This document shows, one piece after another, positions 15,310 to 24,238 of a stretch of 64,000 bases of DNA. A program made the position numbers and the translations under genes. The DNA comes from Lewinellaceae bacterium (GTDB lineage: Bacteria; Bacteroidota; Bacteroidia; Chitinophagales; Saprospiraceae). The DNA lies in contig JACJYL010000001.1 in the NCBI GenBank assembly GCA_020636105.1, forward strand, positions 1,612,001-1,676,000, written 5' to 3'. The number at the start of each line of letters is the position of its first letter. Positions within the stretch are counted from its first letter, which is position 1. The notes beneath the pieces were generated by a model. The model ran no database searches and was not told the origin of the DNA. It saw only the letters and a program-made list of their open reading frames with translations.

Positions 15310-17220
15310 ATGCAAAACAGCCCGCACCACATACTCAAACAATACTGGGGTTACGATCAGTTCCGACCGTTGCAGGAGGAGATTATCATGTCGGTGCTGG
15401 AAGGAAAAGACACGCTGGCGCTATTGCCCACCGGTGGGGGAAAATCGATTTGTTTCCAGGTGCCTGCTTTGTGTAAAGAAGGTACCTGCCTGGTCATTTC
15501 ACCTTTAATTGCCTTGATGAAAGACCAGGTCTCCAACCTCCGAAAAGTCGGTGTTTCTGCGGCGGCGATTTTTTCAGGAATGTCCTATAAGGATATTGAT
15601 ATTACCCTGGACAATGCGGCTCACGGGCATTACAAGTTTCTTTATGTGTCTCCGGAACGCCTGAAAACGGAACTCATGCAGGAACGGCTCAAACGCATGA
15701 ACATAAACCTGCTTGCTGTCGATGAAGCCCACTGTATCTCCCAGTGGGGATATGATTTCCGGCCTTCGTACCTGGAGATCGCCAGCATCAGGGAGTGGGT
15801 ACCTGACACCCCGGTCATCGCGCTTACCGCAACAGCAACCCTAGAAGTAGTAGAGGATATCCAGGAAAGACTGCTCTTCAAATCTAAAAATGTATTTGAA
15901 CAAAGTTTCGAACGTAAAAACCTGGCCTATGCCGTTTTACAGGATGAAGGCAAAGAGGAAAAATTGTTGGACATCCTGAAAAAGGTACCCGGAACGGCCA
16001 TCGTTTACGTCCGAAGCAGAAGGCGTACCAAGGAACTGGCCTGGGTTTTGGGACGAAATAAAATAAGCGCCGATTATTACCATGCCGGTTTGTCCCCTGA
16101 GGAAAGAGAAAAAAAACAGGAAGCGTGGAAAGAGGGCAAAACCCGTGTCATGATCAGCACCAATGCCTTTGGGATGGGGATCGACAAAGCCAATGTTCGG
16201 CTGGTGGTTCATACGGATTTACCGGAAAGTCTGGAAGCTTATTTCCAGGAAGCAGGCCGGGCCGGAAGGGATGGCCAAAAGGCTTATGCTGTATTATTGT
16301 ACGATCAAAATGACCGGAAAAGGCTTGAAAAAAATTATAAAAATGCCTTCCCCCCCATTGCTGACGTTAAATCGGTTTACCAGGCACTGGGGAGCTATTT
16401 CCAGTTGGCCACTGGAGCCGGAGAAGGCAATAGTTACGATTTTGATGTCATCGATTTTTCCAAAAATTACCAGTTCGAGCCTTTGAAAACTTTTAATTGC
16501 CTTAAAATTCTCGAACAGTCAGGATGGATTGTTTTAACAGAGGCTATTTTTATCCCTTCTACCTTGAAGATACTCGTCTCCAAAGAAAAACTTTACGATT
16601 ACCAGATCCGTAATCCTAAAATGGAGATCATTCTCAAGAGCATTTTACGATCCTACCAGGGGGCTTTTATGCATTTCATCAAGATCAGGGAAAAACAACT
16701 GGCAAAATTTCTCAAAATTCCTGTTGATGAATTGATCAAAGCGTTGGAATTATTACAACAGGAAAGCATCCTTCAATACAACCCCCAAAAAGATCAGCCC
16801 CAGATCATTTTCGTCCGTGAAAGGGCTAATACCGGCAACCTTGACATCGACCAAAAGCTGTACAATTTTAGAAAAAAGCAACATAAAAAGCGAATGGAAA
16901 TTGCCATTCAATATGCTGAAAAACCTATTTGTCGAAGCAAACAACTGCTCGCATGGTTTGGACAAAAAGACGCTCATCAATGCGGTATCTGCGATGTTTG
17001 TACGGGGCGGACCAAAACGGATCTGGAGCAGGAAGATTTTGAAAGGTACAGGCAAAAAATTGAAATCATGCTGAACCGGGAACATCTTAGCCTGGAAGAG
17101 ATTGTGGAATCTTTCAATCCCAGGAGAGAGGCGGCTGTTTTGAAATCCATAGAATACCTTATGGACGAGGGGTTTATTGAAAAAGATAACGGCAAACTCA
17201 AATGGAAGTTTTCGGATTGA
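15310..17220 (+). CDS. recQ: RecQ family 3'-5' DNA helicase, short form
   Basis: 636 residues. Helicase motifs are TGGGKSICFQ (Walker A), DEAHCISQWGYDFRP near 137 (Walker B and aromatic-rich loop), VIALTATAT, STNAFGMGIDKANVR and EAGRAGRDG (motif VI, arginine finger). The RQC zinc site is C...CGICDVC near 540-563. No HRDC domain follows; the protein ends with a short winged-helix-like tail. In the aromatic-rich loop the usual WGHDFRP is WGYDFRP, a substitution at a position that couples DNA binding to ATP hydrolysis in E. coli RecQ. A second, longer RecQ lies at 54484-56601. Confidence 0.93.
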   Translation: MQNSPHHILKQYWGYDQFRPLQEEIIMSVLEGKDTLALLPTGGGKSICFQVPALCKEGTCLVISPLIALMKDQVSNLRKVGVSAAAIFSGMSYKDIDITLDNAAHGHYKFLYVSPERLKTELMQERLKRMNINLLAVDEAHCISQWGYDFRPSYLEIASIREWVPDTPVIALTATATLEVVEDIQERLLFKSKNVFEQSFERKNLAYAVLQDEGKEEKLLDILKKVPGTAIVYVRSRRRTKELAWVLGRNKISADYYHAGLSPEEREKKQEAWKEGKTRVMISTNAFGMGIDKANVRLVVHTDLPESLEAYFQEAGRAGRDGQKAYAVLLYDQNDRKRLEKNYKNAFPPIADVKSVYQALGSYFQLATGAGEGNSYDFDVIDFSKNYQFEPLKTFNCLKILEQSGWIVLTEAIFIPSTLKILVSKEKLYDYQIRNPKMEIILKSILRSYQGAFMHFIKIREKQLAKFLKIPVDELIKALELLQQESILQYNPQKDQPQIIFVRERANTGNLDIDQKLYNFRKKQHKKRMEIAIQYAEKPICRSKQLLAWFGQKDAHQCGICDVCTGRTKTDLEQEDFERYRQKIEIMLNREHLSLEEIVESFNPRREAAVLKSIEYLMDEGFIEKDNGKLKWKFSD

Positions 17221-17278
17221 AAATAATTATTTTAAAATTAAACCATTCATAATTAGTCATTTATAATAAATACCATCC

Positions 17279-17644
17279 ATGTCAAAAGTTTCAAATTTCT
17301 TAATGATCATTTTTTTATCAATCATTTTCACGCATTGCACCAATGAAAACAAGGCCCAACTCCTAGGTGAATGGCAAGGATTGTCATGGGTTGTTGAAGG
17401 ACAACAATCTTCCCGGAATGCCGAAGCAGTACAATTTTCTTTCCTGGAAAACGGTGAATATTCGGGTAGCTGGGGAGATAAAACAGAAAAAGGCGTTTTC
17501 AGCCTGGATGCCGATAAATTATTCACGACGGAGGAAGGAAAATTGAAAAAAATGGTCAAAATTGAATTCACAGGGTCAGATACCCTGGTTTTCCATATGA
17601 ACAGAATGGGCACCGAGGAACAATTGATTTTAGTGAGAAAATAA
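17279..17644 (+). CDS. Small lipocalin-like lipoprotein
   Basis: 121 residues. An N-terminal hydrophobic stretch (FLMIIFLSIIF) ends in THC, a loose lipobox with a candidate lipidated Cys. The mature part is a short beta-rich domain (LLGEWQGLSWVV, FSFLENGEYSGSWG, DTLVFHMNR) that looks like the small lipocalin-like proteins common in Bacteroidota. It would sit in the periplasm or on the outer membrane. Ligand and function are unknown. It is monocistronic as far as can be seen. Confidence 0.7.
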   Translation: MSKVSNFLMIIFLSIIFTHCTNENKAQLLGEWQGLSWVVEGQQSSRNAEAVQFSFLENGEYSGSWGDKTEKGVFSLDADKLFTTEEGKLKKMVKIEFTGSDTLVFHMNRMGTEEQLILVRK

Positions 17645-17753
17645 TGGTTTTTAAGTCATTTTGGGTTCCGTCACGGCACTTATATTTATTCATTTGAAGT
17701 GAGTAGCCAGGAAAAAGAATTCCCCGTTTCATTCAAATCTTAAAATAAAATCC

Positions 17754-17761
17754 TATATTTG
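17754..17761 (+). promoter_or_regulatory. Promoter -7 box for the 53-residue protein gene
   Basis: TATATTTG matches TAnnTTTG and lies 39 nt before the ATG at 17801. The upstream TTTC (17727-17730) is 23 nt away, slightly too far. An AAGGAAA ribosome-binding-like stretch at 17787-17793 supports expression of the small gene. Confidence 0.45.
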
Positions 17762-17800
17762 TTATTATTTAAAATCATTCTAAATAAGGAAAATTTTTAA

Positions 17801-17962
17801 ATGAATCTTTCGTCGGCCAATAAAACAACAGCAAATCACAAAAGCGGTGGGTTCTCCACCTTTTTTGAGCTACCTGTCGTGCAGGAAAAGAAAAAGAAAA
17901 AATGCTGTAAAAAGTATAAAGACGGTAAAAGGTGCAAAAAGTGCCCTAAAAAGGAATTGTAA
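17801..17962 (+). CDS. 53-residue Cys/Lys-rich small protein
   Basis: ATG at 17801, TAA at 17960-17962. The N-terminal half is neutral (MNLSSANKTTANHKSGG, then FSTFFELPVVQ). The C-terminal half is strongly basic with the pattern CC-KKYKDGKR-C-KK-C-PKKEL, that is CC-x8-C-x2-C. Four closely spaced cysteines amid lysines suggest a tiny zinc-binding or redox-sensitive nucleic-acid-binding peptide. I have the impression that similar short CCKKY...CKKCP proteins occur in related bacteria, but no function is known to me. A -7 box and a purine-rich ribosome-binding-like stretch precede it. Confidence 0.65.
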   Translation: MNLSSANKTTANHKSGGFSTFFELPVVQEKKKKKCCKKYKDGKRCKKCPKKEL

Positions 17963-18028
17963 AAACCTTTAGGGTTATCGGTTTGTTTAAATTTCTTATC
18001 ATTGAACAACCATTCAAACTTTTCGACC

Positions 18029-18967
18029 ATGAAAAATTTAATCCTTTGGGGATCCCTTCTTATTGCCATTATTGGTGTCCTCGCTTACACTAATTCCAAT
18101 TCAAGCAACACGCCCGTTGTCAAGGTGGAAGAAACGGATCCCATAGCGACACAGGAAACATCTTCCGAATTCAACCAATACTGGTATGCAGGCGATGCTG
18201 AAATCACTTCTTATGAGCTCGAACAAGCCCGATATGGCGAAATGCATTCAGGAAAGGCCGTTTTGATCTTTGTGACCGAACCTTTTTCCCGAGACAAGCA
18301 AGTCAAAACCGATAATCCTGGCAAAACCGACGTTTCGGTAATGAAGCTGAATTTTACCAAAAATTTCAATACAGGGATTTATCCTTATTCAATGATGAAC
18401 TCGAGCTTTGTCCCGGTAAAAGAAAAAAACGGCCATGCGCTCAAAATCACCAGCTCATCACAGGATTGGTGTGGTCATACTTACACCCAACTCAACGACA
18501 GAAACGGAAAATTCGAAATTGAATCCCATTCGTATTTTGAAGGAGAAGGTGATGAGTCCTTTACCTTGTCCAAAACGATACTCGAAGACGAATTATGGAC
18601 CCGGATCAGGCTAAATCCGGAGGACCTGCCAGTTGGAGCACAGGAAGTGATCCCTTCTTTTTTCCACCTAAGATTACTGCACCAGGCCTTGAAACCTTAT
18701 AGCGTTCGAATTGAAAAGAAATCCCTTGCCGATAATCAAACAGCGTATATATTAAAATATCCCGACCTCAACCGTCAGTTGAAAATAGTCTACAACAATA
18801 CATTTCCCTACGAAATCACCGGTTGGGAAGAAACCTTTACCAGTGGATGGGGAGCCTCTGCCAAAACACTGACCACTAAAGCCACAAAGATAAAAACTAT
18901 AAAGACTGATTATTGGACCAAACACAATAATGAAGACCTTCCACTCAGGGATGAACTTGGGTTATAG
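18029..18967 (+). CDS. Exported protein of unknown function
   Basis: 312 residues from the ATG at 18029. An N-terminal membrane anchor or uncleaved signal (LILWGSLLIAIIGVLAYT) precedes a soluble beta-rich domain that begins FNQYWYAGDAEITSYELEQA. Other landmarks are SGKAVLIFVTEPF, SQDWCGHTY and EITGWEETFTSG. Homologues in Bacteroidota are, as far as I recall, sometimes labelled septum formation inhibitor Maf, but no Maf nucleotide-pyrophosphatase motif is present and I do not accept that name. Likely periplasmic; function unknown. Confidence 0.72.
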   Translation: MKNLILWGSLLIAIIGVLAYTNSNSSNTPVVKVEETDPIATQETSSEFNQYWYAGDAEITSYELEQARYGEMHSGKAVLIFVTEPFSRDKQVKTDNPGKTDVSVMKLNFTKNFNTGIYPYSMMNSSFVPVKEKNGHALKITSSSQDWCGHTYTQLNDRNGKFEIESHSYFEGEGDESFTLSKTILEDELWTRIRLNPEDLPVGAQEVIPSFFHLRLLHQALKPYSVRIEKKSLADNQTAYILKYPDLNRQLKIVYNNTFPYEITGWEETFTSGWGASAKTLTTKATKIKTIKTDYWTKHNNEDLPLRDELGL

Positions 18968-19060
18968 GTGTTTAATTTTTACCCGTTGTTTCAGTACTTA
19001 GACATAATGAAACGACAAAAATGGGAGACTAAATAATTTGGACAACTTCGAAGTTCAATA

Positions 19061-19256
19061 TTCGATATTCTGCGGTTCTGGCTGGGCCCTGTCGGAACCG
19101 CAGAATATCGAACCTGCCTGCAGACGCAGGATGGCAGGTGCAGGAAATAAAAAAAACAAAGCTACAGGGCTTTCAGCCCTTTCTCATGGTCGTTTTTTGG
19201 TAAGGCCTAAAGGCCTGGGGTTCTTGAGGATATTTTACCCAGCGCTAAAGCACTGG
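19061..19256. repeat. Cluster of palindromes, including one with 18-bp perfect arms
   Basis: The 366-bp gap 18968-19333 has no supported gene. It contains a perfect inverted repeat with 18-bp arms (19061-19078 and 19095-19112) and then AGGGCT-ttc-AGCCCT (19166-19180). AGGCCT-aa-AGGCCT (19203-19216) and CCCAG...CTGGG (19238-19256) follow. The row of short GC-rich hairpins resembles REP-type elements. An open frame across it (19038-19304) is judged spurious. Confidence 0.7.
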
Positions 19257-19333
19257 GCAATCGAAATTTTATTAAAAGCGATTATTTTTGTTACACGGTA
19301 CTAAATGATTCAAGGAGTGGTTTCAATCTTCCT

Positions 19334-20218
19334 TCAATCCCGGCTGAGATACAATCCGTAGAGGATCATTCCGGCACTAATAAAATGAAAAACAGATAAA
19401 GTTTCCCCATCCATCATACCCCACCCCATAGCGATCAGGGGAATGATATAGGCCACGGACGAGGCAAAAACAGGATTGGTCCAATGGACGAGCTGAAAGA
19501 ACAAAAGAGAGGCCAGCACGGTCCCTGCAATGGCTAGTAACACTACGTAAAAAAAAGCTTCATAACCCTGCTCATTCACCGTAAGTACTTCGACAAAGTC
19601 GGTGGTAAAAAGGAAGAGCAGGGCCGGAAATCCTATCATTACAAACGACACGGCACTGATGGTCAGCGAACTCAGCTTACTGAGGTGGCTTCCTACGGTA
19701 TTAACACTCGTGCCATAACAAATGGTGGCCAATACGGCGACTAAACTAAACCACATATTACTCCCCTGCAGTTCAGACGCGTTTCCGGCAAGGATGAGCA
19801 CGGTTGCTCCCACAAGCCCGATAAACACCCCAACGAGTTTCATGAGGCGAAACTTTCTTCCAAAAAACATCAATCCCAGCAACAGGGTAAACAAAGGCGT
19901 GAGGGAGTTCAGCACCCCCGACACCGATGAACTGATATGCATTTGGGCAATGGGAAACAGAAAAGCCGGAATCCCGCTTCCGCAAAGGCCAACCAGGAGC
20001 AGCCATTTCCATTTGGACCAATCCACCCGACGGGCCTGAAGTAAAAAAAAAGGTAAAAAGACCAATGCGGAAACACCCAGCCTGATCGCTCCTACCTGAT
20101 AGGGAGAATACACCGTCAATCCTTTTTTTATCAGGATAAAGGAACTGCCCCAAACCAGCCCCAGCAACCCGAGAGTAAACCAGTATTTCAGGCTCTTGAT
20201 CTCCGTTATTTTTGTCAT
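19334..20218 (-). CDS. EamA/DMT superfamily transporter
   Basis: 294 residues from the ATG at 20216-20218; a TTG at 20230 is a less likely start. About ten hydrophobic segments form two EamA halves. The first starts YWFTLGLLGLVWGSSFILIK and contains AIRLGVSALVFLPFFLL; the second contains VLATICYGTSVNTVG and VAYIIPLIAMGWGMMDGE. The WGSSF motif in the first helix and the PLIA motif near the end are typical of drug/metabolite exporters of the inner membrane. The substrate is unknown. It is divergent from the T9SS cargo gene. Confidence 0.9.
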   Translation of the reverse strand: MTKITEIKSLKYWFTLGLLGLVWGSSFILIKKGLTVYSPYQVGAIRLGVSALVFLPFFLLQARRVDWSKWKWLLLVGLCGSGIPAFLFPIAQMHISSSVSGVLNSLTPLFTLLLGLMFFGRKFRLMKLVGVFIGLVGATVLILAGNASELQGSNMWFSLVAVLATICYGTSVNTVGSHLSKLSSLTISAVSFVMIGFPALLFLFTTDFVEVLTVNEQGYEAFFYVVLLAIAGTVLASLLFFQLVHWTNPVFASSVAYIIPLIAMGWGMMDGETLSVFHFISAGMILYGLYLSRD

Positions 20219-20406
20219 CTTGCTATCCAACGATGTAGTTTTTTTACGGGGCGAAGTTAAATAAAAAGACGGGGATTTTATCCCTCAAAAATTATTTGTA
20301 CTTTGATGGCTGTTTTAGAAAAAATCGTTTCGGAAAACCCATTTGCCTTTAAAAATCGGACCCTTGGATTTCCCGAACCTGCTATTTACTTAATAAAAAT
20401 TTAGTT

Positions 20407-23007
20407 ATGAAAAAAAAACAACTTATGCTTTTCCTGGCTTTATTCGGATTTATGAGCAGCCAGGCCCAAATCACTTATGTCAAACATGACGCTACCGGGT
20501 CAAATAACGGAAGCTCCTGGTCCAATGCTTACACTGACCTCTCAGTCGCCCTGGGTACAGTAACCGCCGGAGAAATCTGGGTTGCGGCCGGCACCTACAA
20601 ACCCGGCAGCGGTGCCATCGACACCTTTGCACGTTTTGACATTGGTTATGACATCAGTCTTTACGGCGGATTCGCCGGTAACGAAACGTCCCTGGCGGAA
20701 CGGGACTACGAAAACAATGTCACCTACCTGGATGGAGACCTGGCCGGAGATGATGTGGACGGTGATTTTGATAATAACAAAAATGATAATGCCTTACACG
20801 TAGTATACGTGGACAGCCTTTTAAGCAACGTAATTGTTGACGGCTTCACCATCAGGGGGGGGCACAACAATGTGTTCAATGCCAATATCGACATTTATTT
20901 AAGAGGAGGAGGAGGGCTGTTTACCTACAGCCCGGTCACGGTAATGAATTGTAATTTCAGGCAAAACTTTTCAGCCGCCGGAGCCGCGATCATTACCAAC
21001 GGAATATCTACCGGGGGATCAGTAATCTCCAATTGTATTTTTGAAGAAAACCTCGCCACAAGTTCCGCTGTTGTTTACTTGTTTAATCAAGCCAATACCA
21101 CCGTGGAGTTTTGCGAATTCAATAACAATACGACCAACCGGGGCGCACTGTATCCTTCTTATTGCGCCAATATTGCCGTTTCGGATTGTATTTTTAATTC
21201 AAATGAAAACCCGTTTGGCTACTCCAGTGCCATGTGGAGCTGGCAAAATATCGGGCTTACCGTAACCAATTGTAACTTCACAGGAAATTCAGGAACCAAC
21301 GCAGGGGCTATTTATGTGGATGGGCGTGAAAACGCAACGCCATTGGCTACAGATATTATTTTTTCCAATTGCAACTTTACAGATAATACCGCCAGCATTG
21401 GGGGAGCTGCCGGATGGGGAGGCGCTGCTCATTTTTGGAATACAGGTTTTACCCTGACAGGATGTACTTTTGAAGGCAATACAGCCCTCAATGCCGGAGC
21501 CGTTTACATTGATCAAAGAGATACAGATCCTTACCAGAACGATATTGCTATCATTGAAGATTGTAATTTTTATAATAACGGAGCCAGCCTCGGCGCTTCA
21601 GACTCTGGCCGTGGAGGAGCCCTTCGCTCCTGGAAAGCCAGCTTTACAGCCACTGGAACTACATTTGGCGGGAATACTGCCAATAGTGTCGGAGGGGCGT
21701 TTTATGGAGAAGGAATAGCCAAATCATATCATTTCGAAGATTGTGTGTTCGAACAAAATAGCGCTACCTGGAGCGGAGCTATGACCAATTACGGCGATTC
21801 CACTTTTGTGGACATCGTCGATTGCACTTTCCAGGGCAACATCGCAGAAAACGGCGGTGGAGCCATAAGCAACGGCTTCAAAACGGCTGCCACGATTACC
21901 GGGACGCTGTTCACTGAAAACAATGCCGGATGGGGAGGTGCCATTTTTAATCAGAACGACACTACAGCCCTTACTGTTACCAATTGTGAATTTTATGGCA
22001 ACCTGGTTAACTCGACCGGTGGCGGTGTTTATTCCACTGGAAAAATAATCACCAATATTTCCAATTCTATCTTCGAAGGCAACCAGTCTGATTTTGGAGG
22101 AGGAATCGCAGTAGCCGAAGGCGACGCCGATGGAGGGGTACTGAATGTAACGGATTGCAAATTCAACCTCAACACAGCTACCCAGGGAGCAGGCATGAAC
22201 ATTTCTAATGTGGATGCCAATATTACCAGCAGTCTTTTCAGCACAAATATTGCCGATGACCCCGGGACGGGAGGAGCTATTTCAACCAATGCTACGGACA
22301 GTACTGACCTGGTGGTCAATATTACCAACTCTACTTTTGTTTTTAATTTTGGCAACCTTTCAGGAGGCATTGCTTCCTGGGAAGGTGGAGATGCCGCCAA
22401 TTCGGTACTCAACCTTCAAAACAATATTTTCTACAACACCGGGTATAATAATTTTGCCATAGAAGATGGAAACCCTGAGATCGTATCCTTGGGTGGAAAT
22501 ATAAGTACTGACGAAACCTTGTCGCCCTACCTGACTCATGCACAGGATATTTCAGGAAATGGCAATAATCCTTTGTTTGTGGATGAAGATAATGAGGATT
22601 ATCACCTCGCGGCAGGAAGCCCTTGTATCAATGCCGGCGTCAATGACGGAGCTCCGGAATTTGATCTCGACGGCAACCCAAGATTCGGAAATGTGGATAT
22701 GGGTGCCTATGAATTCGATCCGACTTCTTCTGTAAAGGAAACGGTGGTCGACAATAACGGTCAATTGCGTGTTTCGCCCAATCCGGCGGTAAGCAATATG
22801 GAAGTTTCACTCGACAATGAGTGGAAAGGAATCCTTAAAATGACTATTGTTGATGCAAAAGGACAGGTAATCAGCAGTATGACCTCAGTGAAACTGGATG
22901 ACCTGCAAAAGCAGACTATCGACGTTTCGAAACTTCCGGCAGGAAGTTATGAACTGATCGTTCATGACGGAACTCGTGTACTGACCACTACTTTTGTGAA
23001 ACTTTAG
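20407..23007 (+). CDS. T9SS-secreted right-handed beta-helix protein with Pmp-like repeats
   Basis: 866 residues. A cleavable signal peptide (MKKKQLMLFLALFGFMSSQAQ) is followed by a long beta-helix of about a dozen units of the form C-x-F-x-x-N-x-A...GGA, for example CTFEGNTALNAGAVYI, CTFQGNIAENGGGAISN and TLFTENNAGWGGAIFN. These combine FxxN and GGA motifs as in polymorphic outer membrane (Pmp) proteins and choice-of-anchor Q proteins. The last about 80 residues (LRVSPNPAVSNMEVSL, then LPAGSYELIVHDG and TTTFVKL) form a type A T9SS sorting domain. It is expected at the cell surface or in the medium; ligand unknown. A strong terminator follows at 23036. Confidence 0.88.
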   Translation: MKKKQLMLFLALFGFMSSQAQITYVKHDATGSNNGSSWSNAYTDLSVALGTVTAGEIWVAAGTYKPGSGAIDTFARFDIGYDISLYGGFAGNETSLAERDYENNVTYLDGDLAGDDVDGDFDNNKNDNALHVVYVDSLLSNVIVDGFTIRGGHNNVFNANIDIYLRGGGGLFTYSPVTVMNCNFRQNFSAAGAAIITNGISTGGSVISNCIFEENLATSSAVVYLFNQANTTVEFCEFNNNTTNRGALYPSYCANIAVSDCIFNSNENPFGYSSAMWSWQNIGLTVTNCNFTGNSGTNAGAIYVDGRENATPLATDIIFSNCNFTDNTASIGGAAGWGGAAHFWNTGFTLTGCTFEGNTALNAGAVYIDQRDTDPYQNDIAIIEDCNFYNNGASLGASDSGRGGALRSWKASFTATGTTFGGNTANSVGGAFYGEGIAKSYHFEDCVFEQNSATWSGAMTNYGDSTFVDIVDCTFQGNIAENGGGAISNGFKTAATITGTLFTENNAGWGGAIFNQNDTTALTVTNCEFYGNLVNSTGGGVYSTGKIITNISNSIFEGNQSDFGGGIAVAEGDADGGVLNVTDCKFNLNTATQGAGMNISNVDANITSSLFSTNIADDPGTGGAISTNATDSTDLVVNITNSTFVFNFGNLSGGIASWEGGDAANSVLNLQNNIFYNTGYNNFAIEDGNPEIVSLGGNISTDETLSPYLTHAQDISGNGNNPLFVDEDNEDYHLAAGSPCINAGVNDGAPEFDLDGNPRFGNVDMGAYEFDPTSSVKETVVDNNGQLRVSPNPAVSNMEVSLDNEWKGILKMTIVDAKGQVISSMTSVKLDDLQKQTIDVSKLPAGSYELIVHDGTRVLTTTFVKL

Positions 23008-23035
23008 GAAGGTCTGAATTACTTAAAACCAACTT

Positions 23036-23086
23036 CGTTAATCCTTGTTCGGCGATCTGATGTTGAACAAGGATTAACGATTTTTA
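23036..23086 (+). terminator. Intrinsic terminator after the T9SS cargo gene
   Basis: A perfect 15-bp stem (arms at 23036-23050 and 23065-23079) is followed by ATTTTTAAA. It is 29 bp after the stop at 23007. On the minus strand it is followed by a moderately T-rich tract, so it may also end the convergent gene at 23097. Confidence 0.85.
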
Positions 23087-23096
23087 AAGCAGGTGC

Positions 23097-23537
23097 CTAA
23101 AAAGGTGAGGTCAACAATCTCCTGTCCGGCTCCACCCAAATGGCTCTTGCCCGGGTAGAAAAAAGCACTTCTTTGGAGTAGAATTTCAACAGCATATTCC
23201 GATCCGAAAATTCCGTTTTCAGAAAAGCATTGCATAGATCGGTTAATGGCATGCCTTCATTGGCTTTCAAAAATTTATCAATCATCCATATCCACAACAA
23301 GGTGATGGTTTCATGATAACCTGAGATTTCTGTATTTTTCCCGCCAAGGGAAACATTTAATTCAATGATTCCACTCCTCAGCAAACAAGTCGCTTCGTAT
23401 CGGTCGTAATGACTTAAAAACCAAATGCCTACCGCCAGGTGGGCTTCATGGGTCCATTGAGATTCTAGCAGGTTTTTATTTCTAAATCCATCCACCAACT
23501 CCAGGATACTGGCTTCATTTTCAAAAAAATCATTCAT
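23097..23537 (-). CDS. Conserved protein of unknown function
   Basis: 146 residues, mostly helical, no signal peptide. Landmarks are LLESQWTHEAHLAVGIWFLSHY and GYHETITLLWIWMIDKFL, with several His and Trp residues that look conserved-like and could bind a metal. The WTHEAHLAV block is something I associate with small uncharacterised cytosolic proteins. Function unknown. It is followed at 29 bp upstream by the LysE-type gene on the same strand, so the two may be co-transcribed. Confidence 0.68.
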   Translation of the reverse strand: MNDFFENEASILELVDGFRNKNLLESQWTHEAHLAVGIWFLSHYDRYEATCLLRSGIIELNVSLGGKNTEISGYHETITLLWIWMIDKFLKANEGMPLTDLCNAFLKTEFSDRNMLLKFYSKEVLFSTRARAIWVEPDRRLLTSPF

Positions 23538-23566
23538 TGGTTTAAAAATTTATTAATGTTTTGATC

Positions 23567-24184
23567 CTAAAAAATTTTGATCAGGGTAATGAAAAAAAGC
23601 AGTAAACTCAATCCACTCAGGATATAGTTGATATTCCTGGCAATATAACCTGCCCTTTTTTGAATTAATTTGGCAAACCGGATATATACCAAAAGTAACC
23701 CAAAGGTTCCCAAGGCGGCACCCGTCACAAAAAGGACAATAAACGGCTGTTCCACCCTGATCCATCCTTCCACATCGAGCATGGTACTCACGGCACAATA
23801 AAAAGGAATGGCCAGTACATTAAGCGTAGATAACAGCGCCCCAAAGGCCAGGTCGCTGGCTCTTTTCCGGCTGTTGGATCCCTTTTTTTTCTGTTGACTA
23901 CGGGCCTGGTAAAAGAAAAATACCGTCAAACCCAGGAAAATCACCAGGGCTGCTTTTTGCAAAGTTTCAATAAAACCAGGATAGTTGCTTATATACTTTG
24001 TAAAAGCCAGGGCAATATAGGCTTGAAAAAGAACAACAACAGATGCTCCTGCCGAGAACCGGAGGGCCGCGCCACGATCCTTCTCAAGGGTCGTCCGCGC
24101 CGCCGTCATATTTAACATGCTCGGAGGCAGCAATCCGACAAAGGCAGCGAGGACTCCAAGAATAAAATTTAACAGGTAAAACAT
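23567..24184 (-). CDS. LysE/RhtB family exporter
   Basis: 205 residues, the usual size, with about six hydrophobic segments. It starts FYLLNFILGVLAAFVGLLPPSMLNMTAA, matching the G-x-xPGP-like loop region of LysE-type translocators (here GLLPPSMLN). Later segments are ALVIFLGLTVFFFYQ, FIVLFVTGAALGTFGLLLVYI and ILSGLSLLLFFITLIKIF. It probably exports amino acids or similar small solutes; the substrate cannot be told. Confidence 0.75.
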   Translation of the reverse strand: MFYLLNFILGVLAAFVGLLPPSMLNMTAARTTLEKDRGAALRFSAGASVVVLFQAYIALAFTKYISNYPGFIETLQKAALVIFLGLTVFFFYQARSQQKKKGSNSRKRASDLAFGALLSTLNVLAIPFYCAVSTMLDVEGWIRVEQPFIVLFVTGAALGTFGLLLVYIRFAKLIQKRAGYIARNINYILSGLSLLLFFITLIKIF

Positions 24185-24238
24185 AGGAAAATAATAAATT
24201 ATTGATTACCAGCTCTCTATTAGAGCATCCTCCGCAAA

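Noticed and set aside
18029..18967. Annotation as septum formation inhibitor Maf
   Set aside because: The protein is membrane-anchored and beta-rich and has none of the Maf nucleotide-pyrophosphatase motifs.
19038..19304. 88-codon plus-strand frame
   Set aside because: It runs through a row of palindromes and its composition follows the repeats; no homology-like motif.
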